A DNA stretch of 64,000 bases from GWF2-33-9 sp964500435. Its GTDB lineage: Bacteria; Bacteroidota; Ignavibacteria; Kapaibacteriales; UBA2268. The stretch is taken from assembly GCA_964500435.1 (NCBI GenBank), contig CAZCNL010000006.1:62001-126000 (forward strand), written 5' to 3'. Position 1 is the first letter of the stretch. Each line of letters starts with the position of its first letter. Positions 38,503 through 48,475 of the stretch are shown here, one piece after another. The notes below the pieces were generated by a model. The model was not told the DNA's origin. It saw only the letters and a program-made list of their open reading frames with translations, and did not search any database. The translations under genes were made by a program, and so were the position numbers.

Positions 38503-38865
38503 CTAAAGATATACATAAGATTGGGGGGGAGTCAATCCAATATCTTGAATCTTTAAATAATTGTCATATAATTTTACTTCTCCAATTTTTAGTGCATAAC
38601 CAAAATATACACCTTTAAAATATTGCCAGAAATAATCTTCATTTATTCCAGCATATTTATTGGTTATTTGCCATAATAAGTCCAAGTCTTTTTTAATAAT
38701 CTCTTCAATAACGAATTCACCCACAACTAATTTCAAAGGGGACGTTGCATAAATTACTACTTTGTCAACATCTTTTTTAAAAATTTTTCTCCTAAATTCA
38801 AATTTCTTTTCTCCGTTTATAATTTTCTCAACAAATTCTGGCTTAATTGATAATAAAACTTTCAT
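38503..38865 (-). CDS. ASCH (PUA-like) domain protein
   Basis: A 120-residue single-domain protein of the ASCH superfamily. It starts MKVLLSIKPEFVEKIINGEK and continues KKFEFRRKIF, giving the G-x-K-x-x-E-x-R motif characteristic of ASCH. VDKVVIYATSP and VVGEFVIEEI form the PUA-like barrel. ASCH domains bind RNA or modified nucleotides, and some have RNase or hydrolase activity. The 5' end overlaps the preceding PIN-GNAT gene by 23 nt, so it is translated in the same operon and probably works with it. Confidence 0.82.
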   Translation of the reverse strand: MKVLLSIKPEFVEKIINGEKKFEFRRKIFKKDVDKVVIYATSPLKLVVGEFVIEEIIKKDLDLLWQITNKYAGINEDYFWQYFKGVYFGYALKIGEVKLYDNYLKIQDIGLTPPQSYVYL

Positions 38866-40393
38866 CGATATTTGCCTCCTTAATTATAGTTATTAAATCC
38901 TTTTTCGTTATTTCTTTTAACCCTCTTAACTCATTTTTTTCACCAGTTAAAATATTAAGCTCTAACAGTCTTTTTCTTATCAACTTGCTTCTTTGTTCTG
39001 GTGTAAGTGAATAAATATGAAGAAAGTTAATCAAAAAAGGACGAAAATCTTTATTATAATTCCACCATTCTTTTAATTTTTCATCAGAAAAAATACTTCT
39101 TTTCCTTGCTTTTTGAATAAATTCTAGTTCACTTCTAATATTATCAAATTTCTCTTCAACAAGAGCTATCGTCGTTATTAGCGCTGAATAATAAGCTGAT
39201 TTATCTTTTTCTGCTGTTCGATAAAAAAGGAGAATATTTCCTTTTTTTATATCTCGATTTAATGAGCGAGAAATATAGGTTTTTGATATAGCATTACGAT
39301 GTGGTTTGTCTTCCTTAAAATTATCTGGTGATTCAGTTCTCAAAATAGAGTCGGGAAGTAACTCTGTATGATAGTCTGGCCATATTGGAACAATGAAGAT
39401 CCTGTTGTTATTATTAAGTGATATAAATGGATAAGTTTTTCTTGGATAATTTATATCAACCATTGGAGTAAAGTCTCTTACATAAACAAGCTCACCTGTG
39501 CTTTTTTTGATCCCCCATTTATTAAACCCCCATTCCTCTAGTAAATTAATTAATCTTTTTTGTTCATCTCTTTTGTCAAATATGGTAACATAAATTTCAT
39601 TTACCTTTTGCCTAATGGCATTATCAAAAACAATCTTTAAAAATCTTTCTCCCAATCTGTAACCATTTAATGCTACTTTAAATGTTCCAATTTTTAATCT
39701 CTTTTCCTTTTGAGAAAAAATTGGTTCTATGTCATTATAGTTTTCGTCTTTTCCTTCGATTTTGAGATACAAAAAAGCGCATACTTTACCATCAGCCATT
39801 GAGATATATACAGGTTCATTTGACTTTTTACTGAACCAAGTTTCAAAGCTTCTATAATCTTCTTTGAATGTATTAAAAAAAGTATCCTTTAAATCAATTT
39901 TTCCAAAATAAGACTTTTCTACACTTAATACTTTATAATCTGTAAGATCCGGAAACTCTCTGTTTACAAGCTCTAAAAAACTTTCGATTGTAAAAACTTT
40001 TTCCGAAATATTTAACAAATTAGCTTTTTGGTGTATTTTTTTATCTTCTGTTATAAGGATATCAACAGTACCTCTAAAAACTTCATTTAATAACAATGTA
40101 TCATTTTTATCATTTTCGTTTTTATCATGTATTTTTGATATACTTTCAACTTCTAGTTCAACTTTATTTAATGTTATTAATTCATTATAAGCATATAACT
40201 TGATATTAAATGTAATTTTCTTATCCTTATTTTTTAATTTATTGATTTCTTGTTTTGTTACTGGATGGATGTATTTTTGAGCGTTTATTTTATCAAGCCA
40301 ATTAAATAATTTCCCTATATCAGGGTTAATGATTTTTTCGGTTTCCCGATGTATAATTATGTTTGTATCAAGAAGAACTTTAGAGTTTTTCAT
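38843..40393 (-). CDS. PIN-GNAT-PUA-like (ASCH/EVE) fusion protein
   Basis: A 516-residue three-part protein. Residues 1-140 are a PIN nuclease with the acidic set Asp9 (VLLDTNIII), Glu49 (TKQEIN), Asp98 (NDTLLL) and Asp117 (LITEDKKI). Residues about 155-308 look like a GNAT acetyltransferase (GTFKVALNGYRLGERF, then a C-terminal EEWGFNKWGI), although the acetyl-CoA loop YRLGER is atypical. Residues about 335-440 look like a PUA-type EVE/ASCH domain (IKKGNILLFYRTAEKDKSAY). A helical tail follows. PIN and GNAT are both common toxin folds, and PUA-like domains read nucleic acids. It lies 25 nt after the methylase and overlaps the ASCH gene. The combined function is unknown. Confidence 0.75.
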   Translation of the reverse strand: MKNSKVLLDTNIIIHRETEKIINPDIGKLFNWLDKINAQKYIHPVTKQEINKLKNKDKKITFNIKLYAYNELITLNKVELEVESISKIHDKNENDKNDTLLLNEVFRGTVDILITEDKKIHQKANLLNISEKVFTIESFLELVNREFPDLTDYKVLSVEKSYFGKIDLKDTFFNTFKEDYRSFETWFSKKSNEPVYISMADGKVCAFLYLKIEGKDENYNDIEPIFSQKEKRLKIGTFKVALNGYRLGERFLKIVFDNAIRQKVNEIYVTIFDKRDEQKRLINLLEEWGFNKWGIKKSTGELVYVRDFTPMVDINYPRKTYPFISLNNNNRIFIVPIWPDYHTELLPDSILRTESPDNFKEDKPHRNAISKTYISRSLNRDIKKGNILLFYRTAEKDKSAYYSALITTIALVEEKFDNIRSELEFIQKARKRSIFSDEKLKEWWNYNKDFRPFLINFLHIYSLTPEQRSKLIRKRLLELNILTGEKNELRGLKEITKKDLITIIKEANIDESFIIN

Positions 40394-40418
40394 AATTTTT
40401 TCCTCTTAAATTTTGTTT

Positions 40419-43400
40419 TTATATATACATCCCCTCCACCATTTCGTCCATTTCTTTCTGTACCATATTCAGTTGAGCTTCTGCTTCGACTTCAATTATT
40501 TTACCCTCAAACTTTGATTTTTGAATATTATATGCACGGTTAAAAATTCCTTCAAATTGTTTCAATTGGTCTGCTGATGGAATAATGATGGGTAATTGAC
40601 GAGCATCGTTGATTTGGAAATGAGATGTTGAATTTACAAAATGATCCACATACTCACTTATAAATTTAGAATTAATTAAACAAACAAAATACCAATCAGG
40701 CAAAGTTGTAATACTAAATAAGGACATGGTTAGAACGTCATAGATGCCATTTTCTTTAACTCTTGCTTTAAGATAAGTTGAATTTACATCAGTCCAGCAA
40801 AACCCTTCACGGAAATAGAATTGTGGATTGCGAACTACCGGCATTCCTTCCCCTTTTTTGCCTGAGTTTTCTTTTAGAAATTTCACATTCTCTCTACTCC
40901 AATCGATATAATAAGGTGTTGGGGCATACCAGCGGTTACCGTCTTTATCACCTTTATCGTAAGGTACAAAAGTTCTTTTGCTCTGAATGCCATTCAGTTT
41001 TTCATCGTCGGTAAGCAAATCTACATTGGCTATTTCATTCTCGTGGACAATACGATATAGCCAGCCCTGACCAAATATATCACGTCCCTGCTTTTCTTTC
41101 AAATTATCAAAAAGTTGTCGTATTTCTTGTTCACTAAGTGCGTCTAAAAATTGTTGAGCATCGACTTTGGTTTTTATATTTTCTTTTTTGCAAAATTCAG
41201 TGGCTAACAACAGTTTTTCAGGTCTTTGTATTCTTACATTTTCTGCCCACTTAGTACCATCTAATACACCTATGTATTTTCCATTGTTAGCTGTGGCTAA
41301 ACCTTGACCACCTTCAGTAATGAGCCCCAATAAAGTAATATCACCAGGTTGTAAAGAGTTACGGTATGTTTCAAGTTCTATTTTATTTTTTTCAATATTC
41401 TTGCTTGTTGAAATTTTATCCCACCATTTGGTAAGAAGTTCATTTACTTTTCTTCCGAGCTTATCGTATATTTTTTTGTTGTGATCAGTTGGTATGAAAA
41501 AAACTTTGTTAGGTACGTTAGCATAGTCGTTTTGGGGAAAGGTATACTTTTGAGGATCGGTAAAACTTTTTTTACCATCGAAAAATAATACGAAATGATC
41601 TGATTGAGGAGGTTCTTTTTTAACAATTGTAATACAAGTATCAACCATTGCATTTTCAAAAGGATTTGCAGTATCAAAGAATTGTAGAATTGTATTTTTT
41701 AGAAGTAATTCTCTTAAATTCTTTTTTGTTTGAATTGTCCAGAAGGTTTTTGAAGTAATAAACGAAAGTATTCCATTTTGTTTTAATATTTGCATAGATT
41801 TAAAGAAAAAATGGTTATAAGTATCATCGGCAAAACCATATTTACTTTTTAGTAAAGTTTTCATTTTTTCGTCTACACCCTTGGTCGAAATATACGGCGG
41901 ATTACCAATAACAATGTCAAAACCAAGAAAATTGCCTAAGTCGTCTAAAACTTCCGGAAACTCGAATCGCCATTCTAATTTGTTTTTGTCTTCTAATAAA
42001 TCTTTAATCTTATTAATTTCAATGGCGATTTTTCCAATTTCATTTAGTAGTTTAAGTTGTTTTTCTTTATGAACTATTTTTTGCTCGGGGCTTAATTCTA
42101 TGTCTAATGTTTGGCTTTCATATTTTTGATGATATTCCTCATTCAATGCCTTTAATTTAAGTTCAAGTTCGGATTTGGAAATAATAAACCCTTTTAAGTT
42201 ATTTTTATCATTTTCAATATCTTTTAATAATTGTTTTTTCTTTTTACTATTAATTGTATTTTTATATTCCTTAACGTGCTCTTTGTATTGACTTACTATA
42301 TAACTATCTTTCACACTTACGGAAGTAAAAGAATTGAGAGAGTAATTGCTAATAAGCGAATTCCCGGTTTTAATATTAATATCGATATTTGGCAATGTTT
42401 CGAGTTGATTGTTTTCATTGTAATAAGTATTTTTCAAAAGTTCAATCCAAAGCCTCAACCTCGAAATTTGGGTCGATTTAGAATTAATATCCACTCCGAA
42501 TATGCAATTTTCGATCAAGTTTTGCTTTTCAAAAAAAATAGATTTTTGAATGTAAGTCGAATCCTGATTTTTGGGATTATATTCAAATAAATTGCCTTCG
42601 AAATCAGTAAAAATAAGCTCATCATTTTCGATATGCACTTTAATTTGGAGAATTTTGCCATTTGCATCCGCTAAAATTCCTAAATCCGATTTGCAAGCTA
42701 TTAATTCATTCAAGCAAGAAACTAAAAAATGCCCCGAACCAACAGCTGGGTCACAAATTGTTATGGAATTAATTATTGAATTATATTCTAAAATTTGTTG
42801 TTTATTTTTATTCGAAATAATAAAATTAGAAATATCATCGAAATCATTGCAATTCCAGTTGTATTTATCGTTAAATTTTTGTAAAACAATACGCCGGATC
42901 GTTTCTCTTGCAGTATACATCGAAATAAAACCAGGAGTAAAGTATGAACCATCTTTATAACCATTAATTTTTTCGAAAATTAAACCCAAAACAGATGCAT
43001 TAATCAAAGTTTTATTCTTTTCAAGTATTTTTTCGTTACTTACATTGGAAAAATCATAAGCATCTAAAAAGTCAAAAAGATAATTCAAAGTATTTTGTTT
43101 TCCGACAATATTATTCCCAAATTCATCTTTAAGAACAGTACCCGCATAAACCGGAATTGTATATCTATTTTTGAGTTGATTTATACCAATAAAATCGTTT
43201 TCAAATTTAGTTTTTTCGAATAGTGAACTATTCAAATAAGGAATATTCGCAAATTTTGTTTTAATATCATCCTTTCTACTATCAATTGGGACAGCCAGCA
43301 CATCAAAGAAAAGCTCATTGAGCACGCCATAATCTTCAATATTGTCTTTTGTTAAAAATTTATATTCTGTGTTGCCGTTATGATATCCGACTAATTGACC

Positions 43401-44456
43401 TTCGAGCAATTTCAAAAATAAAATTCTATTTAACCAAGTAATAACAAGTTCAAGAGCAATACTAAAAACAGCTTCATCTTTGTCTTTTTCGGTCAAATTA
43501 TTTTGTTTTAGATATTCATCTATTTCTTCTTCACGTTCGCTTAAAATCATTTCAATCGTATTTTCGATTATTGTGCCATTAATTCTTTTCGAAGGCGGTA
43601 AACGATTTATAATTTTTTTACCATTTTCAGTTTGTTCTTCCAAACCAAGAATATAAAGCAATTCATTATAAAAATCTTTATTTAAAGAATTGCTGTCATT
43701 AGCAAACTTAACACCCAACAAAGTAACCGGCGATAAAAGCTTATAAAGTTCAATAAGTTTATCCCTTTGAATTTCAGGCAAATCAATTTGAGAAATGTCT
43801 GTTTCTTTAAGTTCATTAAGCAAAAAATCTTTTAGCGAAAAGTGTACAAAATCGATATTTTCGTTTGTATTTTTAAGGAAATCAGGAGCAATCTTACTAT
43901 AAAAATGATTGGTTGAAGTTGAATCAAAACCACCACTATGCCAATTTTTGAAGTCATCTAATAATGTTCTATTTCGAGCAAACAAACGTTCAAAATCGTG
44001 AGAATTGAAAATGAACCAATCAATTAAATTAGTAATAATCAAAAATTTAACAGAATGATTATTTTTTATTATTTTTTCACGCAAATAATAAAGCATCAGT
44101 TCATAAAAAGATTTTTTGTAAAAATTATCAGCAGTAACCATTTCGTAGTTATTATCAGGCTTTTTCACTTCGATTATGACAGCAATAGGCGAATCGGAGG
44201 AATTATCAGAATGAATAGCAAGGTCGATTTGCTCGGATGTATTGATATAAAAATTATGTCCATCTTGCGAATTCAATGTTGATTTAAGAAAATCACGGAG
44301 CAAATTTTTATTATGCTCTTCCGTTTCGTTAAAATTAATTTTTTGATTAAATTCAATTAAATGATTAACAAAATGAACAAAAGGTTTCTTCTCAACAGGA
44401 AATTTTGAATATAATGGATTGATGAACGAGTTAATTTTCTTATTAATAAAATTCAT
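40419..44456 (-). CDS. Type IIG-like restriction-modification enzyme (Eco57I family)
   Basis: A 1345-residue single-chain enzyme. An N-terminal PD-(D/E)xK-type nuclease is suggested by Asp78 (QIDLAI) and Glu96-x-Lys98 (VIIEVKKPD). The amino-methyltransferase core has motif I (CDPAVGSGHFLVSC, about residue 563) and motif IV NPPY (about 848-851, in GNPPYISTKG), meaning N6-adenine methylation. FGVDINSKSTQISRLRLW is the usual SAM-pocket strand. The C-terminal part (about 1100-1345) would be the target-recognition domain. It should both methylate and cut, so no separate R gene is needed. First gene of the operon leading to the PIN-GNAT and ASCH genes. Confidence 0.88.
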   Translation of the reverse strand: MNFINKKINSFINPLYSKFPVEKKPFVHFVNHLIEFNQKINFNETEEHNKNLLRDFLKSTLNSQDGHNFYINTSEQIDLAIHSDNSSDSPIAVIIEVKKPDNNYEMVTADNFYKKSFYELMLYYLREKIIKNNHSVKFLIITNLIDWFIFNSHDFERLFARNRTLLDDFKNWHSGGFDSTSTNHFYSKIAPDFLKNTNENIDFVHFSLKDFLLNELKETDISQIDLPEIQRDKLIELYKLLSPVTLLGVKFANDSNSLNKDFYNELLYILGLEEQTENGKKIINRLPPSKRINGTIIENTIEMILSEREEEIDEYLKQNNLTEKDKDEAVFSIALELVITWLNRILFLKLLEGQLVGYHNGNTEYKFLTKDNIEDYGVLNELFFDVLAVPIDSRKDDIKTKFANIPYLNSSLFEKTKFENDFIGINQLKNRYTIPVYAGTVLKDEFGNNIVGKQNTLNYLFDFLDAYDFSNVSNEKILEKNKTLINASVLGLIFEKINGYKDGSYFTPGFISMYTARETIRRIVLQKFNDKYNWNCNDFDDISNFIISNKNKQQILEYNSIINSITICDPAVGSGHFLVSCLNELIACKSDLGILADANGKILQIKVHIENDELIFTDFEGNLFEYNPKNQDSTYIQKSIFFEKQNLIENCIFGVDINSKSTQISRLRLWIELLKNTYYNENNQLETLPNIDINIKTGNSLISNYSLNSFTSVSVKDSYIVSQYKEHVKEYKNTINSKKKKQLLKDIENDKNNLKGFIISKSELELKLKALNEEYHQKYESQTLDIELSPEQKIVHKEKQLKLLNEIGKIAIEINKIKDLLEDKNKLEWRFEFPEVLDDLGNFLGFDIVIGNPPYISTKGVDEKMKTLLKSKYGFADDTYNHFFFKSMQILKQNGILSFITSKTFWTIQTKKNLRELLLKNTILQFFDTANPFENAMVDTCITIVKKEPPQSDHFVLFFDGKKSFTDPQKYTFPQNDYANVPNKVFFIPTDHNKKIYDKLGRKVNELLTKWWDKISTSKNIEKNKIELETYRNSLQPGDITLLGLITEGGQGLATANNGKYIGVLDGTKWAENVRIQRPEKLLLATEFCKKENIKTKVDAQQFLDALSEQEIRQLFDNLKEKQGRDIFGQGWLYRIVHENEIANVDLLTDDEKLNGIQSKRTFVPYDKGDKDGNRWYAPTPYYIDWSRENVKFLKENSGKKGEGMPVVRNPQFYFREGFCWTDVNSTYLKARVKENGIYDVLTMSLFSITTLPDWYFVCLINSKFISEYVDHFVNSTSHFQINDARQLPIIIPSADQLKQFEGIFNRAYNIQKSKFEGKIIEVEAEAQLNMVQKEMDEMVEGMYI

Positions 44457-44669
44457 AATCTACACAAAATGATAAAAAAGCAAATTACAAAGAAAAATGA
44501 AAATAAATGTAACATTTCTAACAACTTGAAAAAGTTTATCGAAAGAAGGAAAGCGGACTTGTCGACTGCATCACTCGAAAAGAAATATAAAATAAAATCT
44601 TATTTTAACATTGGAAGGAAATAATATTCAAAATATAAAAAACCAAAAATATAAAATCGAGAGATTTTG

Positions 44670-44742
44670 CACACCCGGAGGGAGTCGAACCCCCAACCCT
44701 TTGATCCGAAGTCAAATGCTCTATCCATTGAGCTACGGGTGC
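44670..44742 (-). tRNA. tRNA-Arg(TCG)
   Basis: On the minus strand GCACCCG pairs with CGGGTGT (one G-U). The D-arm is GCTC..GAGC. The anticodon arm is TTTGA-CTTCGGA-TCAAA with anticodon TCG. The T-arm contains GGGGGTTCGACTCCC, and the discriminator is G. CCA is not fully encoded. The stretch 44457-44669 between it and the methylase start shows no other feature. Confidence 0.94.
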
Positions 44743-45053
44743 ATCTTTTATAATTTCAAGATGAAATTATAAAATAATTTTTTATTAACTACAAAATTAC
44801 AAAAAAATGTTCGCTTTATGTAATTCTAACAATAATTATCTATTTTAAATTCAAAATAATTAATAAAGTAATTAAATCAATAATTTTCCAATTTTAAAGT
44901 GCATAAAAACGAAATTATTTGTTTAAACAGCAAAATTTTTCAAACAACATTTTTCGAACTTAAAGCATTGAAAAACAAATAAATAAATTTCAGAAAAAAA
45001 CGTTTATTTGAAAAAAAATTCGTAATTTTGAAAATAATAAAATAAACAAACAA
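44743..45053 (+). promoter_or_regulatory. Intergenic region with ffh -7 box
   Basis: AT-rich, with no ORF. TAATTTTG at 45023-45030 is a perfect TAnnTTTG box 23 nt before the ffh ATG, giving a short leader. No convincing -33 at the usual distance. Nothing else recognised. Confidence 0.4.
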
Positions 45054-46379
45054 ATGTTTGAGAACTTACAAGAAAAATTAGAAATAGCATTAAAACGATT
45101 CAGAGGTCAACATAAAATAACCGAAGAAAATATTGCCGAAGCGATGAAAGAAATTAGGAAAGCATTGCTGGAAGCAGATGTTAATCTTCAAGTTGTCAAT
45201 AAATTCATTGAACAAGTAAAATCGAAAGCAATAGGAGCAGAAGTCAAAGGCACTCTTTTGCCCGAGCAAGTAATCGTTAAAATCGTTAATGATGAATTAG
45301 TGGAGCTAATGGGTAAAAAGATGAGTGACATCACCTTTGCACCAAAACCACCAACAATAATTCTTGTGGCGGGGTTGCAAGGTTCTGGAAAAACTACTTT
45401 TTGCGGGAAATTAGCCAAAAATTTGCGAAAGAGAGGACGTCATCCATTACTTGTTGCCGCCGACGTTCATCGACCTGCCGCAATTTTACAATTAAAGCAA
45501 TTAGCAGAGCAAATCAAAATCCCCGTTTATAGTGAAGAAGGCAAAGACGCAAGGTCTGTATCCAAAAATGCACTGGATTATGCCCGCAAATTCGGACGAG
45601 ATGTGGTTATAGTCGACACGGCTGGTCGCACAACAATTGATGAAGTAATGATGACTGAAGTTGCCGATATTGCTAAACTTATATCCCCAACCGAAACTTA
45701 CTTTGTCGTTGATTCAATGATTGGTCAAGATGCTGTTACAACTGCAAAAGCTTTTAATGAAGCACTGCCACTTACAGGAATCGTATTAACAAAACTAGAC
45801 GGCGATACACGAGGTGGTGCCGCAATTTCCGTCCTTGATGTTGTCGGCAAACCAATTAAATTTATATCAACTGGCGAAAAACTCGACGCATTAGAACCAT
45901 TCCACCCCGACCGAATTGCTTCACGTATTCTTGGCATGGGCGATATTTTATCTCTTGTCGAAAAAGCAGAGCAGCAATTTGATGAAAAAGAAGCTCAAGC
46001 AATGGAAGAAAAATTACGAAAGAATAAATTTACTTTCGATGATTTCCTCGAACAAATAGCAATGATAAAAAAAATGGGACCACTGAAAGATTTACTTGGA
46101 ATGTTGCCCGGAATGGATAAGCAACTAAAAAATGTAAATATCGACGATAAAGCATTTTCAAAAGTTGAAGCAATAATCCATTCAATGACCAAGGCAGAAC
46201 GTGAAAACCCAAGATTAATAAATGGTTCAAGGCGAATCCGTATTTCCAAAGGAAGTGGAACAACTGTACAAGATGTGAATAATTTATTAAAGCAATTCGA
46301 GCAAATGCAAAAACTAATGAAAAATTACGTACACGGAAAGAAAAATAGATTTTTCCCAAAAATTCCAGGTTTGAATTAA
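45054..46379 (+). CDS. ffh: Signal recognition particle protein Ffh
   Basis: A 441-residue SRP54 homologue, the GTPase that binds signal sequences and 4.5S RNA and docks with FtsY. N-domain is residues 1-90. The G-domain has GLQGSGKT (107-114), DTAGRTTIDE (about 188) and TKLDGDTRGG. The M-domain (about 295-441) includes LLGMLPGM and RRIRISKGSGTTVQDVNNLL. The length fits the family. Followed 61 nt later by rpsP, the common ffh-rpsP order. Confidence 0.97.
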   Translation: MFENLQEKLEIALKRFRGQHKITEENIAEAMKEIRKALLEADVNLQVVNKFIEQVKSKAIGAEVKGTLLPEQVIVKIVNDELVELMGKKMSDITFAPKPPTIILVAGLQGSGKTTFCGKLAKNLRKRGRHPLLVAADVHRPAAILQLKQLAEQIKIPVYSEEGKDARSVSKNALDYARKFGRDVVIVDTAGRTTIDEVMMTEVADIAKLISPTETYFVVDSMIGQDAVTTAKAFNEALPLTGIVLTKLDGDTRGGAAISVLDVVGKPIKFISTGEKLDALEPFHPDRIASRILGMGDILSLVEKAEQQFDEKEAQAMEEKLRKNKFTFDDFLEQIAMIKKMGPLKDLLGMLPGMDKQLKNVNIDDKAFSKVEAIIHSMTKAERENPRLINGSRRIRISKGSGTTVQDVNNLLKQFEQMQKLMKNYVHGKKNRFFPKIPGLN

Positions 46380-46440
46380 TAAAAAATAAAATTAACTTAA
46401 AAAGAATTTAATTAATTTATTATAAATAAAAGGATTTGAA

Positions 46441-46848
46441 ATGGTAAAATTAAGATTAAGAAGAAAAGGCTCAAAACATCATCCAGTTTATGATATAGTT
46501 GCTGTCGATGGTAGAGCAAAAAGAGATGGTGCATTTTTGGAACGTTTAGGTTACTACGACCCAAATACAACACCAAGCACATTTAAAATTAACCACGAAA
46601 GAGCAATTTACTGGTTAAACGTCGGTGCACAACCAACGCTTGTTGTAAATAATTTAATGAGTTATGATGGTGTTTTACTCAGAAGAGCACTAACTTTCAA
46701 AGGTAAACCAGCGGAAGAAATCGAAGAATTAGTTACAAAACACAAACAAATTGCAATTGCTCGTTACGAAAGACGAAAAGCTTTAAGAGCAAAAAGACGT
46801 ATAGCAAAGAAAAAAGCTGAAGCTGCTGCTGCCGAAAAGAAAGATTAA
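46441..46848 (+). CDS. rpsP: 30S ribosomal protein S16
   Basis: A 135-residue S16: MVKLRLRRKGSKHHPVYDIV then VDGRAKRDGAFLERLGYYDP are the conserved opening. It has a longer basic/Ala-rich C-terminal tail (RRKALRAKRRIAKKKAEAAA), as in Bacteroidota. RBS AAAGGA lies upstream. The usual followers rimM-trmD-rplS are absent: a terminator and an opposite-strand gene come next. Confidence 0.96.
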   Translation: MVKLRLRRKGSKHHPVYDIVAVDGRAKRDGAFLERLGYYDPNTTPSTFKINHERAIYWLNVGAQPTLVVNNLMSYDGVLLRRALTFKGKPAEEIEELVTKHKQIAIARYERRKALRAKRRIAKKKAEAAAAEKKD

Positions 46849-46888
46849 TTAAAAATATTACGTCAAATATTCAACAAAATAATGAATA

Positions 46889-46932
46889 AGAAAAAAAGGC
46901 TGCCATAAAAATGACAGCCTTTTTAATTTTTT
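46889..46932. terminator. Bidirectional terminator between rpsP and the HMA-like gene
   Basis: AAAAAGGCTGCCAT and ATGACAGCCTTTTT form a stem with a short A-rich loop, flanked by A-runs on the left and T-runs on the right. It can end transcription from both convergent genes. Confidence 0.85.
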
Positions 46933-46952
46933 TAAGAGACTTTCGTAAATAA

Positions 46953-47309
46953 TTAATTATTAACTCCTAAGTTCTTGTTCTCTTCTGTCATAACTTTTGC
47001 CTCGAAACCCAAATCCTTGATTAATTTGCAAATCTTTTCAGAATTTGTTTTATCTTTGTTAAAATCAACATAAAGAATATGGTCATCCAAATCGAGAAAA
47101 GCAGATGTAACTCCATCGTGGTTCTTTAACTCTTTTTCAATCATATCCTTGTCATAAAAGCTTTGAACTTCGGTGTGAATTTTGCAGCTGACAATTTGTT
47201 TGTCTTTATTATCAGCAGCCTTTGCTGTAGTTGATACTGCAAAAAATGTTCCTAAAAATGCAAATAATAATGCAAATATAGTAACTTGATTTTTGTTATA
47301 CTTAAACAT
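46953..47309 (-). CDS. Exported HMA-like domain protein
   Basis: A 118-residue protein with a Sec signal peptide (cleavage likely after TAKA, about residue 30) and one ferredoxin-like HMA-type domain (about 38-105: VSCKIHTEVQSFYDKDMIEK, KNHDGVTSAFLDLDDHILYV, IKDLGFEAKV). The usual metal-binding CxxC is missing and only the single Cys of SCKIH remains, so classical copper binding is doubtful. An AGAGG RBS precedes the ATG. No neighbouring metal transporter. Function unknown. Confidence 0.65.
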   Translation of the reverse strand: MFKYNKNQVTIFALLFAFLGTFFAVSTTAKAADNKDKQIVSCKIHTEVQSFYDKDMIEKELKNHDGVTSAFLDLDDHILYVDFNKDKTNSEKICKLIKDLGFEAKVMTEENKNLGVNN

Positions 47310-47462
47310 ATTAACCTCTTAAAATAATGTGAACTAATTTAAGTGTTTATACGAAAAAAAAAATTAAAGGTTTCAAATAGTTTAATAATTTACTTTTTTT
47401 TGCTTATAATTTACTTTTTTTTCTTAAATTACATAACTAAAAAATGTAAAGATGGTGGAAAT

Positions 47463-48464
47463 ATGAACAGTTCTAAACGCATTTCATTAATTTCGTTAGT
47501 GTTTTTCTTATATTCTACAAGTTTAGTGTACACACAAATATTAAATTACACAATGACTACAGTAGGAAAACACAACGACGAAGTATTGGCAGTTTATGTC
47601 AACGAAGAAAATACTAAATTTGCGACGAGCTCCCTTGACGAGACCATAAAAATTTGGAGTTTACCTGACGGAAAAGAATTAAACACCTTGAAAGGTCATT
47701 TAGGAGCAGTTTACAACATATCTTTTTCGGGGAACGACCAATTATTAGCAAGTGGTTCCGAAGATATGACCGTTAGAATTTGGGATGTTGCAACAGGTAA
47801 AGAGTTAAAAGTTTTAAGAGGACACACAGGACCCGTTATCGGCGTTTACTTCAGCCAAGATGATAATAATTCAATGATTGCATCAACAAGTTTTGATAAA
47901 ACAGTAAAACTTTGGGATGTTGCATCTGGTGCTGAAATTAAAACTTTGCGAGGTCACACAGAGGCAACAAATAACGTTGCTTATAGTTACGATGGCAAAA
48001 CAATTGCCTCTGCAAGCGATGACAGCACAATACGAATTTGGTCAACAGATTTAACTACTACTGCACCATTAATGGTATTGCGTGGACATAAAGCACCAGT
48101 CTTGACAGTTTTATATAGTTTCGACTCTCAAAAACTTGCTTCAAGCGATGCAGAAGGTATGGTAATTATTTGGGATGCACATACCGGCGAAATATTACGT
48201 AAATTCAAAGCTCACGATGATATTACTCAAGATGTTGCCTTCGCTGCAGATAATAAAACACTTGTAACAGGCAGTTTGGATAAACACGTAAAATTATGGG
48301 ATACCGATGGACCAACTTTGCTTATGGATACAAACGTTGGTGCTGGTGTATGGAGTGTAGATTTAGTTAGTGACGCAAGTATTATTACTGTTGCTTGCGA
48401 TGATGGTACCGTTCGCTTACTAAAAAGAAGCGATACCCAAAAAACTAAAAAAGGTAAAAAATAA
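47463..48464 (+). CDS. Exported WD40 beta-propeller protein
   Basis: About 333 residues from the ATG at 47463 (MNSSKRISLISLVFFLYS), preceded by GGTGG and giving a clean signal peptide ending near YTQ. An in-frame ATG at 47343 would add 40 hydrophobic/basic residues and is less likely. About seven WD repeats follow, for example VRIWDVATGKELKVLRGHTG, VKLWDVASGAEIKTLRGHTE and VIIWDAHTGEIL. The next gene, 11 nt on, encodes a CarboxypepD_reg plus OmpA protein. Together they carry domains of the T9SS protein PorE. Probably periplasmic. Confidence 0.8.
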   Translation: MNSSKRISLISLVFFLYSTSLVYTQILNYTMTTVGKHNDEVLAVYVNEENTKFATSSLDETIKIWSLPDGKELNTLKGHLGAVYNISFSGNDQLLASGSEDMTVRIWDVATGKELKVLRGHTGPVIGVYFSQDDNNSMIASTSFDKTVKLWDVASGAEIKTLRGHTEATNNVAYSYDGKTIASASDDSTIRIWSTDLTTTAPLMVLRGHKAPVLTVLYSFDSQKLASSDAEGMVIIWDAHTGEILRKFKAHDDITQDVAFAADNKTLVTGSLDKHVKLWDTDGPTLLMDTNVGAGVWSVDLVSDASIITVACDDGTVRLLKRSDTQKTKKGKK

Positions 48465-48475
48465 GGAGAACTAAT

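Noticed and set aside
45188..46359. Several minus-strand open frames inside ffh
   Set aside because: They are shadows of a strongly conserved gene, with no start signals and no recognisable motifs.
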